Origin: Pseudozobellia sp. WGM2
GTDB taxonomy: Bacteria; Bacteroidota; Bacteroidia; Flavobacteriales; Flavobacteriaceae
Length of the DNA: 64,000 bases
Assembly (NCBI RefSeq): GCF_017810075.1
Contig: NZ_JADNYK010000001.1
Span: 496,001-560,000 of the forward strand
Direction: 5' to 3'
A program made the position numbers and the translations under genes. The notes under the pieces were generated by a model. The model did no database searches and was not told the DNA's origin. It was given only the letters and a program-made list of their open reading frames with translations. Each line of letters starts with the position of its first letter. Positions within the stretch are counted from its first letter, which is position 1. Of this stretch, positions 43,884 to 52,507 are shown one piece after another.

Positions 43884-45281
43884 ATGAACTCGAACAGAAG
43901 AAACTTTATTAAAAAAACATCAATGGTCGGTGCCGGTATTACCTTGGCGCCCTCGTTGGCAAAAGCTAATATTTTTAGCCCAAAAAGAGCTTTAGAAGCT
44001 AAATATATGGGTGGTTTTGCGGCCCCTAAATTAGACAAAGTACGTTTTGCTTTTATTGGTGTAGGTGCGAGAGGTTCAGGGCATGCCAAACAAATTGCTG
44101 CAATCGAAGGTACAGAGGTCATTGCAATATCTGATTTGTACGAAGACTTGGCCAAAAAATCTGCAGAGGCCTGTAAAGAACAAGGTAAGGGTAATCGCCA
44201 CAAGAAAATTAAGTTGTACACCGATGGTGAGAATGATTGGAAAAAGATGCTGAAAGAGCAAAAACCTGATGCAGTTATAATCGCAACCCCATGGAAACTA
44301 CACGCCCCAATGGCAATAGAAGCCATGAATTCAGGTGCACACGCTTTTGTAGAGGTACCCTTGGCCCTGACGATAGAAGAGATGTGGCAATTGGTAGACA
44401 CCTCTGAAAAGACCAAGAAGCACTGCATGATGATGGAAAATGTAAACTATGGTCGTGAAGAACTTCTATACTTGAACATGTGTCGACAGGGCGCAATAGG
44501 AGAGCTGCTTCACGGCGAAGCTTCTTATATACACGAGTTACGTGGCCAAATGAACGAAGTAGATAGGGGCACGGGATCCTGGAGAACCCCGCACTATGCC
44601 CATAGAAACGGAAACCTTTATCCTACCCATGGTCTTGGCCCCGTTGCCCAGTACATGAATGTAGGTCGAAGCGATGACAATTTTAAGTTTATCAATTCTT
44701 TTTCATCCCCAGCAAAAGGAAGAAAACTATATGCAGAAAAGAATTTTGATGCAGACCACAAATGGAACAAGTTAGATTATAAAGGTGGTGATATGAGCAC
44801 CTCAATCATTAAAACTACTCTGGGAAGAACTATTATGGTGCAGTGGGATGAAACGAGCCCTCGACCATATAGCCGTCACAACTTAATTCAAGGTACCAAA
44901 GGTACTTTGGCCGGGTTCCCGACTAGAATCGCACTAGAAGGTGGGGTAGAAGGTGTAACGGAAAATCACCATGAATGGGCAGAAGGTGAAGGCCTCGACA
45001 AGATTTATGAAAAATATGAGCATCCTTTATATAAACGTCTTGGTGAACTCGCGGTTAAAATGGGTGGCCATGGCGGAATGGATTTTATGATGCTTTATCG
45101 TATCGTGGAATGTCTTAGAAATGGCGAACCCTTGGATCAGAACCTTTATGAGGGTTGTTTATGGAGTGCAGTAGGTCCGCTAAGTGAAGCATCGGTTGCG
45201 GCCAACGGTGCGCCACAAGAATTCCCAGATTTTACCAGAGGTGCTTGGAAAGATACCGAGGCTTTGGCAATCATTGGGTAG
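43884..45281 (+). CDS. GH109-type Gfo/Idh/MocA oxidoreductase (putative alpha-N-acetylgalactosaminidase)
   Basis: 465 residues. The N-terminus has a Tat-type signal, RRNFIKKTSMVGAGITLAPS. A Rossmann domain follows: VRFAFIGVGARGSGHAKQIA (about 53-72), IIATPWKLHAPMAIEAMNSGAHAFVEVPLAL with the cofactor and catalytic motifs, MMENVNYGREELLYL, and WRTPHYAHRNGNLYPTHGLGPVAQYM. This block pattern is that of GH109, whose members cleave glycosidic bonds using tightly bound NAD+. N-acetylgalactosaminidase activity is inferred from family. An inverted-repeat cluster precedes it and a hairpin follows. Confidence 0.83.
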   Translation: MNSNRRNFIKKTSMVGAGITLAPSLAKANIFSPKRALEAKYMGGFAAPKLDKVRFAFIGVGARGSGHAKQIAAIEGTEVIAISDLYEDLAKKSAEACKEQGKGNRHKKIKLYTDGENDWKKMLKEQKPDAVIIATPWKLHAPMAIEAMNSGAHAFVEVPLALTIEEMWQLVDTSEKTKKHCMMMENVNYGREELLYLNMCRQGAIGELLHGEASYIHELRGQMNEVDRGTGSWRTPHYAHRNGNLYPTHGLGPVAQYMNVGRSDDNFKFINSFSSPAKGRKLYAEKNFDADHKWNKLDYKGGDMSTSIIKTTLGRTIMVQWDETSPRPYSRHNLIQGTKGTLAGFPTRIALEGGVEGVTENHHEWAEGEGLDKIYEKYEHPLYKRLGELAVKMGGHGGMDFMMLYRIVECLRNGEPLDQNLYEGCLWSAVGPLSEASVAANGAPQEFPDFTRGAWKDTEALAIIG

Positions 45282-45296
45282 AACATTTTAAATTTA

Positions 45297-45332
45297 AAGG
45301 GAAAGGTTGTTGTTCGATACATCCTTTCCCTT
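45297..45332 (+). terminator. Hairpin after the GH109-like gene, probable terminator
   Basis: AAGGGAAAGG (45297-45306) pairs with CCTTTCCCTT (45323-45332) around a 16-nt loop. The T run after it is weak, so termination efficiency is uncertain. Confidence 0.5.
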
Positions 45333-45397
45333 ATTCTACATCGTTAACATTTCCTAAAAATAGAGGTGTTCACGGCTAATTATATTATTTTTATGTA

Positions 45398-46564
45398 ATG
45401 GCTATGAATACAAGAAACGGATTTCGCTTCTCACCGTATGAAGCACCCGAACAATCTCCCTTTGAAAAACTTTTCGATATTTTTCAAGAACTCATTACGC
45501 ACACTTCCGGTGATTTTGATGAGGCCATCGATTGGCTTCGTGAATTGGATAAGGAATATGAGCTTACCGATGACGATTATACTATTGATGACTTTATTGA
45601 AGATTTAAAGGCCAAGGGCTATATTCGAGAAGAGTTCGAAGATGGTGGTGGAGACATAGGTGAGGGCGAAGAAGGTGAAGAGGGTGATGGCGATGGTAAA
45701 GGAAATATTTCCATTACCGCAAAAATGGAACGGATAATAAGGCAAAGGGCGCTTGACCAAATTTTTGGTAAACTCAAACGCTCAGGTTCCGGAAACCATA
45801 AAACGGGCAAGTCGGGGCAAGGTGACGAACACACCGGAGATTTTAGAGAGTACCGTTATGGTGACGGTTTAGAACATATTTCGATGACCGAAAGCCTTAA
45901 GAACGCCCAAATAAATCATGGTATTGGCAGTTTTTCTTTAAATGAAGAAGATTTAGTTGTAGAAGATACCCAGTTCAAAGCGCAAATGAGTACCGTGCTA
46001 ATGATCGATATCAGTCATAGTATGATTTTGTATGGGGAAGATAGAATCACGCCTGCGAAGAAGGTAGCCATGGCCTTGGCAGAATTGATAACTACGCGCT
46101 ACCCAAAGGACACTTTAGATATTTTGGTGTTCGGTAATGATGCTTGGCCCATTTCAATAAAAGAACTTCCCTATTTAAAGGTAGGACCATATCACACGAA
46201 TACGGTTGCAGGTCTTCGTTTGGCGATGGATATGCTTCGTAGAAAACGAAATACGAACAAGCAGATTTTTATGATAACCGACGGTAAGCCAAGTTGTTTG
46301 CGTCTTCCCGATGGTAATTATTATAAAAATAGCGTTGGTCTTGACGATTATATTGTAGAGAAATGCTATAATATGGCACGCCAGGCTAGAAAATTGCATA
46401 TTCCGATAACTACATTTATGATTGCGCAAGACCCGTATTTGATGCAGTTTATTCGTCATTTTACTGAAGCAAATAAGGGAAAGGCATTTTTTACCGGACT
46501 CAAAGGTTTGGGTGAAATGATTTTTGAAGATTATGAATCGAACAGAAGAAAGAGACTGAAATAA
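45398..46564 (+). CDS. vWA domain protein, partner of a MoxR/magnesium-chelatase-like AAA+ ATPase
   Basis: 388 residues. The N-terminal region is helical, then comes a Gly/Glu/Asp-rich linker (about 82-103). The vWA domain starts near 195 with STVLMIDISHSM, giving the full DxSxS metal motif (Asp204, Ser206, Ser208), and later IFMITDGKPSC. In two related systems (cobalt/magnesium chelatase, CoxE-type maturation) such a vWA subunit works with an AAA+ ATPase, which here is encoded two genes downstream. No signal peptide. Confidence 0.82.
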   Translation: MAMNTRNGFRFSPYEAPEQSPFEKLFDIFQELITHTSGDFDEAIDWLRELDKEYELTDDDYTIDDFIEDLKAKGYIREEFEDGGGDIGEGEEGEEGDGDGKGNISITAKMERIIRQRALDQIFGKLKRSGSGNHKTGKSGQGDEHTGDFREYRYGDGLEHISMTESLKNAQINHGIGSFSLNEEDLVVEDTQFKAQMSTVLMIDISHSMILYGEDRITPAKKVAMALAELITTRYPKDTLDILVFGNDAWPISIKELPYLKVGPYHTNTVAGLRLAMDMLRRKRNTNKQIFMITDGKPSCLRLPDGNYYKNSVGLDDYIVEKCYNMARQARKLHIPITTFMIAQDPYLMQFIRHFTEANKGKAFFTGLKGLGEMIFEDYESNRRKRLK

Positions 46565-46611
46565 GATATTGAAGCCTATAGATAGGCATATTAAATTTGA
46601 AGGCCATTGCA

Positions 46612-47052
46612 ATGAAGGAAAGTAGAAAGTGGTGGCAAAGAAAAAGAATTTGGTTACTGATTGTATCCTGTGTACTTTTTGTTCTATTTATATGGAGTTT
46701 GCCGTCTCGGGTAAATGACTTGATTGTCGATACGGCTAGGGCTTATACCAATCCTGAAATTTGTGAGGGTGCTCTAGAAATAGCCAAAAAGAATAATAGG
46801 GTCAAAGAGGTTTTTGGAGTTTTGCAGCCAGTTGGTAAAATGGCACTTTTTGAAGGTTATGTGGTCTATTCAAAAAAAGCTGACTCAGTGGCTATTACGG
46901 TCAATGTAAATGGAAATAGGAGGGAAGAATTACGTTCAAAAATGGATGTTTTTGCAACAAAGAGCAATTCTACCTGGGAATACTACAAAATTCAAATTCG
47001 CATTAAAAAACCAATTGAAGATAAAGAGACAATACCAATATTGAATAATTGA
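46612..47052 (+). CDS. Coa1-like membrane protein between the vWA and AAA+ genes
   Basis: 146 residues from ATG at 46612. One N-terminal membrane helix (about 11-29) is followed by a small soluble domain: EGALEIAKKNNRVKEVFGVLQPVGKMALFEGYVVYSKKADSVAITVNVNG and WEYYKIQIRIKKP, resembling the cytochrome c oxidase assembly factor Coa1/Tim21 fold. It lies 47 bp after the vWA gene and 16 bp before the AAA+ gene, so one operon is likely. A TTG 15 bp upstream was not used. The Coa1 match is from pattern, not search. Confidence 0.68.
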   Translation: MKESRKWWQRKRIWLLIVSCVLFVLFIWSLPSRVNDLIVDTARAYTNPEICEGALEIAKKNNRVKEVFGVLQPVGKMALFEGYVVYSKKADSVAITVNVNGNRREELRSKMDVFATKSNSTWEYYKIQIRIKKPIEDKETIPILNN

Positions 47053-47068
47053 AACTGAAAAAGAGAAA

Positions 47069-48538
47069 ATGAGTCTAAATCATAATAAAATTACCACCTT
47101 GGCGCAGCTGAAGGCGGCAGGGTATAAAAGTAAGAGCATAAAGGATGAATTAAGGGATAACCTTCGTGAAAAAATTAAGAAAGGAGAAGAGACATTTACG
47201 GGAGTTTGGGGTTACGAAAATTCTGTAATTCCCGAACTGGAAAGAGCTATCCTATCCCGTCACAATATCAATCTCCTGGGCTTACGCGGTCAAGCGAAAA
47301 CAAGGTTGGCTAGATTAATGGTCAACTTGCTCGATGAATATATTCCCGTTGTTTCTGGTTCTGAAATTAATGACGATCCATTGCAACCGATGTCTCGTTA
47401 TGCTTCTGAATTAATTAAAGAGAAAGGGGATAAGACCCCTATTTCATGGCTACACCGTAGCGAGCGTTTTGCTGAAAAATTGGCTACCCCTGATGTAACG
47501 GTGGCCGATTTAATAGGTGATGTAGATCCTATAAAAGCTGCTAATCTTAAACTATCTTATGCCGATGATAGGGTCATTCACTTTGGTATGATTCCCCGAG
47601 CGAACCGCTGTATTTTTGTTATCAATGAATTGCCCGATCTGCAGGCACGAATTCAAGTTTCACTCTTTAATATTTTGGAGGAAGGCGATATACAAATTCG
47701 TGGTTTTAAGTTGAGACTGCCATTAGATATTCAGTTTGTGTTTACGGCAAACCCAGAAGATTATACCAATCGGGGAAGCATTGTAACGCCGTTGAAAGAT
47801 AGAATAGGGTCTCAAATTTTGACCCATTACCCTAAATCTGTTGAAATTGCCCGTAAGATAACCGCGCAAGAAGCCGACCTTGATGAGCGCCAGTCCGAAT
47901 CGGTATATATTCCTGATATGGCCAAAGATTTGTTAGAACAAATTGGTTTTGAGGCAAGAAATAGTGAATATGTAGATGCTAAAAGTGGTGTGAGTGCCCG
48001 TACCAGTATTACGGCTTATGAGAATTTGTTGAGTACTGCTGAAAGGCGAGCCTTGCAAACCGGTGCTGAAAATACCATGGTACGCTTGAGCGACTTCTTA
48101 GGAGTGATTCCTGCAATTACAGGTAAGATTGAATTGGTGTATGAAGGTGAGCAAGAGGGGGCTGATGGTGTTGCCGAAATACTGATAGATGATGCCGTAA
48201 AATCTCTATTCCCCAATTACTTTCCAAAAATTAATAAGTTGGAAAAGAAAGATGCGATTACCCCTTATGACGAACTTGTTAGTTGGTTTTTTCAGGGGGA
48301 GGGCTTCGAACTGCTTGACGATTTCACCGATGAAGAATATAAACGGGCTTTGGATAGTATTCCACCGTTGAATCAGTTGATTAAAGAACATCAACCGGAT
48401 TTTGCTAAAGAAGATGTTTACTTCTTAAAAGAATTGGTTCTTTGGGGGCTCGTATCCTATAATAAACTAAGTAAAAACCGATTTTCGGAAGGGTATCAGT
48501 TTAAAGATCTCTATGGTAGTTTTATCAGTGGTCTGTAA
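47069..48538 (+). CDS. MoxR/magnesium-chelatase-type AAA+ ATPase
   Basis: 489 residues. The P-loop is LLGLRGQAKTRLARL (about 69-83; GxxGxxKTR variant), Walker B CIFVINELPDLQARIQ, sensor-1 region IQFVFTANPEDYTNRGSIVTPLKDRIGSQI. The domain is of the MoxR/ChlI kind, which remodels or matures client proteins with a vWA partner. Fits the vWA protein two genes upstream. Not obviously linked to cobalamin or chlorophyll genes, so a chelatase role is unlikely. Confidence 0.85.
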   Translation: MSLNHNKITTLAQLKAAGYKSKSIKDELRDNLREKIKKGEETFTGVWGYENSVIPELERAILSRHNINLLGLRGQAKTRLARLMVNLLDEYIPVVSGSEINDDPLQPMSRYASELIKEKGDKTPISWLHRSERFAEKLATPDVTVADLIGDVDPIKAANLKLSYADDRVIHFGMIPRANRCIFVINELPDLQARIQVSLFNILEEGDIQIRGFKLRLPLDIQFVFTANPEDYTNRGSIVTPLKDRIGSQILTHYPKSVEIARKITAQEADLDERQSESVYIPDMAKDLLEQIGFEARNSEYVDAKSGVSARTSITAYENLLSTAERRALQTGAENTMVRLSDFLGVIPAITGKIELVYEGEQEGADGVAEILIDDAVKSLFPNYFPKINKLEKKDAITPYDELVSWFFQGEGFELLDDFTDEEYKRALDSIPPLNQLIKEHQPDFAKEDVYFLKELVLWGLVSYNKLSKNRFSEGYQFKDLYGSFISGL

Positions 48539-48556
48539 ACATTCTTTATAAAATTT

Positions 48557-48585
48557 AAAAGCCATTTCAATCTGAAATGGCTTTT
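48557..48585. terminator. Bidirectional intrinsic terminator
   Basis: AAAAGCCATTTCA (48557-48569) pairs perfectly with TGAAATGGCTTTT (48573-48585) around a 3-nt loop, with T runs both ways. It lies between the convergent AAA+ gene and the Kelch lipoprotein gene. Confidence 0.9.
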
Positions 48586-48604
48586 CTTGTTCATAGGCTA
48601 TATG

Positions 48605-49975
48605 CTATTCCACAACCCATACATCATTATAATGCGTTCTACTATTATCGGCTTGTTTAATATTTAATCCGCCAGAGATGATTATTTTACCGTCAAACAC
48701 CGCTGAAGCATGCCCCATTCTTGGAGAATAAGATTCGCTAACATTTAGGTTACTCCATTGAATTCCATTCTCGGAGTACCACACATCATCAAAACTTGCT
48801 ACATCTTGTTCGAAAGTTTCCTCATTGTTCACAGCTGACCAACCGCCAATTACCCAAATTTTATTATCGAATACCAAAGAGGTGTGATCAGAACGTACTT
48901 CGAAGCTAGATTCAGCAGAAATTTGTGTCCAAGTGATTCCATCTGTTGATACATAAATATCATTATAAAAAGATGGAGAAAAGTTTGTTACTGAAGTACC
49001 TCCTATCAAATACATCTTGTTGTCATGAACAACAGTAGTATGATCCATACGGGGTGAGAATTGAGCATTTTCAATAGCTAATGACCACGTGATTCCATCG
49101 TCTGAATACCACACATCATTGAATTGATCTGGTCCCTCGCTACCACCTATTACCCATATTTTATTATTGAAAACAACCGTTGAATGTCCTTCACGGGCCC
49201 CAAAGTTCGGAGTAGCCGTTTCCATAGTCCAATCTTTGCCGTTAGTTGAAGACCAAATATCGCTATACCAGCCTCCAATTGCCCAAAGTTTATTTTTAAA
49301 AACAACCGTAGTATGGTTACTTTTATTAAAAACATCAAAAGGGTTTTCAGCTTCTAATTCCCAAGAACTTCCATCAGCAGAAGAATAGACGTTATCATAT
49401 GATTCGTTGTCATCTTGGCCACCTATCATCCATAACTTTCCATTAAATTCTGTAATACTATGATTTCTTCTTGCCGTAAATTCGGTATTCGCAGTTAAGG
49501 CTGTTTCTGAAAAGGAAATACCTTTTGTACTAAAGCTATACGTTTCAGAACTTTCGGTTTCATTACCATTATTATCAGATGCTATGACCTTCCAAAAATA
49601 TAAAGTATTGCGCTCTAAACTTTCAGTGATAGTAAACTGGGTCTCGGTTAGATTTTCTACCAGTACATTCTCCGGTGATTCGTTGTAGTCTAAAATCAGT
49701 TGATAAGTAACGGTATCACCATCTTGATCATTGGCGGCGCCCCATTTTAATTGTGGGTTTAGATCACTATCCTCTTCGCCATCTTCCAATGATAATAAGC
49801 TAAAAGAATCAGGTGAGATATTTATGGGTTCTTCTTCATCTACTTCCTCTTCTACCTGGGGTTCTTCAGACTGTTCACTATCAGGTTCGGGAATCTCAAT
49901 GGGGCTGTTATCATCGGAACATGATTGGAAGAGAACTAAAGAAATACTAATCAAAAATAAATTTGTGAACTTCAT
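48605..49975 (-). CDS. Kelch-repeat lipoprotein
   Basis: 456 residues. The signal ends LVLFQSC with Cys19; an acidic Pro/Glu linker (20-50) follows, then a fibronectin-III-like domain (about 52-150, LNPQLKWGAANDQDGDTVTYQLILDYN ... NTLYFWKVIASDNNG). From about 165 to the end there are six Kelch-type repeats of roughly 45-50 residues, each with a R..H..VVF.NKIWVIGG element, a D(V/I)WYS..G..W element and a closing Arg. They should form a beta-propeller at the cell surface. Ligand unknown. Single gene, convergent with the AAA+ operon. Confidence 0.86.
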   Translation of the reverse strand: MKFTNLFLISISLVLFQSCSDDNSPIEIPEPDSEQSEEPQVEEEVDEEEPINISPDSFSLLSLEDGEEDSDLNPQLKWGAANDQDGDTVTYQLILDYNESPENVLVENLTETQFTITESLERNTLYFWKVIASDNNGNETESSETYSFSTKGISFSETALTANTEFTARRNHSITEFNGKLWMIGGQDDNESYDNVYSSADGSSWELEAENPFDVFNKSNHTTVVFKNKLWAIGGWYSDIWSSTNGKDWTMETATPNFGAREGHSTVVFNNKIWVIGGSEGPDQFNDVWYSDDGITWSLAIENAQFSPRMDHTTVVHDNKMYLIGGTSVTNFSPSFYNDIYVSTDGITWTQISAESSFEVRSDHTSLVFDNKIWVIGGWSAVNNEETFEQDVASFDDVWYSENGIQWSNLNVSESYSPRMGHASAVFDGKIIISGGLNIKQADNSRTHYNDVWVVE

Positions 49976-50084
49976 AAAAAGGGAATTTAAGTTGGTTATA
50001 TAACTTTTTACCCTTTTATATATTGCAGCGTTTTAAACACCTTGTTAAATGTGACTGAAGTTCAAAAACTTAAGGTTTAAAAAA

Positions 50085-51578
50085 TTAAACTTGATATGCC
50101 GGTAAATTGAAAATAAACGAGCTTCCTTGCTTCGGTTTGCTCAAAACCGTGATGGTAGTATCATGCAAATCCATAATTTTTTTGACAATGGCCAAACCCA
50201 ATCCGTAGCCTTGTTTTTTGGTACTCTTATCCACTTGTTTGTACCGATCGAAAATAAAAGGTTGTTCATTTACGGGAATTCCCGTACCCGTGTCGGTAAT
50301 GTTTATCTCTACATTTTGCCCTTTCTTTTGTAGCGAAAGAGTCACCTTTCCCATAGGTTCGGTGTACTTTATAGCATTTTCAATTAAGTTCTGAAGAGCC
50401 CTTTCCACTAGGCTAACGTCGGCATATACCAAACAATTTTCTTGTGGGTTGTCAAGCTCTAGCTCAATCTCTTTTTGTTTGGCCAACACATTGAATTTGG
50501 CGATTAGGTCATGAGACAGTTCCGTTATCGAAAAAGGTTCTTTTACCGGCACGACTTGTTCGGCTTCGAGTTTTGAATATTCGAAGAGTTGATTGATTAA
50601 ATTTGAGAGCTTATCGACATTGTCGTGAGTAATCTGTAAATATTCGTCTTTCTCGATCTCCGATAAGGTATCTCGTTTCATTTGCAAGGTTTCTATATAC
50701 CCTTTCAAAATGGCTAAAGGAGTTCTTAAATCGTGAGAAACGTTCGCAATTAATTCCCTTCTCAATAAATCTATTGATTTCATTTTATCCATATTGCCAA
50801 CGATGTTATCGGCCATATCATTAAATGATTTCGCAAACACTTCAATGTCTGATTTTTCAGGATTCGGTATTCTTGCTTCCAAATCTCCGTCATGAAAACT
50901 TCTCACCGTCTGGGTAATTAAACGAAGATTTTTGGTCAAGAACCAAATGGCCAATAAGCCGATTATGGCCGAGAATACCATAGTTAACAATGTAGCACCA
51001 ATACCCAATCTCGTAAAATACTGACTCATGAGGTTGTCACTAACCTCTTGAAATTTTTTACCGGCTAACACAATATATATGAAGCCTTGATGATTGTCGA
51101 CCTTATAAGGGGCAGCTGAAAATATTTTCTTCTCACCCGGATTTCTAGGATCATCGCCCAGAATAAAATTTGTGCCTTCGTCAGCAATAAAAGATTTAAT
51201 TGGTGCCAGGTCAACCGATTTGGCGGCATCTTTATCATCAGGGTCAAGAACTACCGAATAGAGAATTTCGCCTGATTGACCGAGAAGATAAACTTCGATA
51301 CTTTGGTTCACGGCCATCATATCATGCATTAAATCGCCGAACAGAGCACTGTTAACACTGCCATCTTCCATAAATGGCGAAGCTCCATTGAATTTTTCGG
51401 CAATAACGTGGTTAGCGACATCGGCATTCAACCTTTGGGTGGTCTCTTGACTGTATTTATTGGCAAAATATCCTGTGATGAATATATAGGAAGCACCCAT
51501 CAAAAGCACCAGAAGTATGAATGCCATCCATAATTTTTTGATGAGTTTGGGCGTAAGGGTTTTTTCGGTCTTGGTCAT
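50085..51578 (-). CDS. Sensor histidine kinase with HAMP domain
   Basis: 497 residues. Membrane helices at about 16-36 and 192-213 enclose an extracytoplasmic sensor of ~150 residues. HAMP covers about 214-268. HisKA follows with the phospho-accepting His282 in NVSHDLRTPLAIL, and the HATPase_c shows NLIENAIKYT (N box), DTGTGIP (G1) and YGLGLAIV (G2). It overlaps the response regulator gene by 4 bp (ATGA), and the two form a cognate pair. Confidence 0.93.
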   Translation of the reverse strand: MTKTEKTLTPKLIKKLWMAFILLVLLMGASYIFITGYFANKYSQETTQRLNADVANHVIAEKFNGASPFMEDGSVNSALFGDLMHDMMAVNQSIEVYLLGQSGEILYSVVLDPDDKDAAKSVDLAPIKSFIADEGTNFILGDDPRNPGEKKIFSAAPYKVDNHQGFIYIVLAGKKFQEVSDNLMSQYFTRLGIGATLLTMVFSAIIGLLAIWFLTKNLRLITQTVRSFHDGDLEARIPNPEKSDIEVFAKSFNDMADNIVGNMDKMKSIDLLRRELIANVSHDLRTPLAILKGYIETLQMKRDTLSEIEKDEYLQITHDNVDKLSNLINQLFEYSKLEAEQVVPVKEPFSITELSHDLIAKFNVLAKQKEIELELDNPQENCLVYADVSLVERALQNLIENAIKYTEPMGKVTLSLQKKGQNVEINITDTGTGIPVNEQPFIFDRYKQVDKSTKKQGYGLGLAIVKKIMDLHDTTITVLSKPKQGSSFIFNLPAYQV

Positions 51579-52273
51579 ACTGCAATATCTTCGTTAAACT
51601 TATAGCCTACGCCCCAAGTGGTCAGTATATAGGTCGGGTTGGCCATATCAGATTCAATTTTGGCCCTAAGGCGGTTTATATGTGAATTCACGGTATGCTC
51701 GTAACCATCAAAATTATAGCCCCAGATGATATTCAAAAGTTCGGTTCTAGAATAATTTCTACCGGGGTTGGCCGCCATTAAAACCAATAATTCAAATTCT
51801 TTGGGCGAAAGTTCTATCTTATTATCGCGCAAAAGTACCTTTCGTTTGTCGACATCTATTCGAAGTCCTTCAAAAGCCATGGCTGACGATTCTTCTTTAC
51901 TATCGATAATTTTATTGGTTCTACGAAGAACAGCTTTGATTCTGGCTAGCAACTCCCTTATGCTAAAAGGTTTGGTAATGTAGTCATCTGCGCCAATTTC
52001 AAGGCCTAGAACCCTATCTATTTCTTCAGATTTAGCGGTAAGCATAATAACCGGTGTCTGTTTCGTGCTTCGTAACCTTTTGCATATTTCAACACCATCC
52101 ATTGTCGGTAAGGTAAGGTCTAGCAATATGAGGTCATAGTCCTTTTCCAACGCCATTTTCAGGCCTTCTGCGCCGTCTGTGGCCTTAGATGTATTATAGA
52201 TAAGGTCGGTTAGATGTATTTCTAACAGTTTGATGATTTCTAAATCATCTTCAATAATCAATATTTCTTTCAT
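51575..52273 (-). CDS. OmpR-family response regulator
   Basis: 232 residues. Receiver domain about 1-120: acidic pair in IIEDDLE (Glu8, Asp9, Asp10), phospho-acceptor Asp52 in LILLDLTLP, Lys in YITKPFS. A winged-helix DNA-binding domain occupies about 135-230 (LSPKEFELLVLMAANPG, RTELLNIIWGYNFDGYEHTVNSHINRLRAKI). It precedes the histidine kinase gene and is divergent from the spondin lipoprotein gene, with TATCACA repeats in the gap that are candidate binding sites. Confidence 0.94.
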   Translation of the reverse strand: MKEILIIEDDLEIIKLLEIHLTDLIYNTSKATDGAEGLKMALEKDYDLILLDLTLPTMDGVEICKRLRSTKQTPVIMLTAKSEEIDRVLGLEIGADDYITKPFSIRELLARIKAVLRRTNKIIDSKEESSAMAFEGLRIDVDKRKVLLRDNKIELSPKEFELLVLMAANPGRNYSRTELLNIIWGYNFDGYEHTVNSHINRLRAKIESDMANPTYILTTWGVGYKFNEDIAV

Positions 52274-52302
52274 AATAGTAGGTTACGAATGAAGCTAAAA
52301 AG

Positions 52303-52411
52303 TATCACACAAATATCACAGTACCGATTAATGCGCGATTCCTTCGTCTTAGGGGGTGATATGTTTAGACGTTCTGATAAATTATTAATGAATTGCAGCT
52401 AAAATATCACA
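52303..52411. promoter_or_regulatory. TATCACA repeats, candidate response-regulator binding sites
   Basis: TATCACA occurs at 52303-52309 and 52314-52320, exactly 11 bp apart (one helical turn), and again at 52405-52411. A reversed partial copy (GGTGATATG) lies near 52355. Direct repeats at about 11 bp are the usual arrangement for OmpR/PhoB-family regulators. They lie between the regulator gene and the spondin-domain gene; binding is inferred. Confidence 0.5.
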
Positions 52412-52507
52412 GAATTATAACGGAATTTACGAAAAAGTTTAAGGTTTCGTGATTTTCCTATGATTCGGTAGTAGTTAGTTTGTACATAATCTAAAAACAG
52501 CATTATT

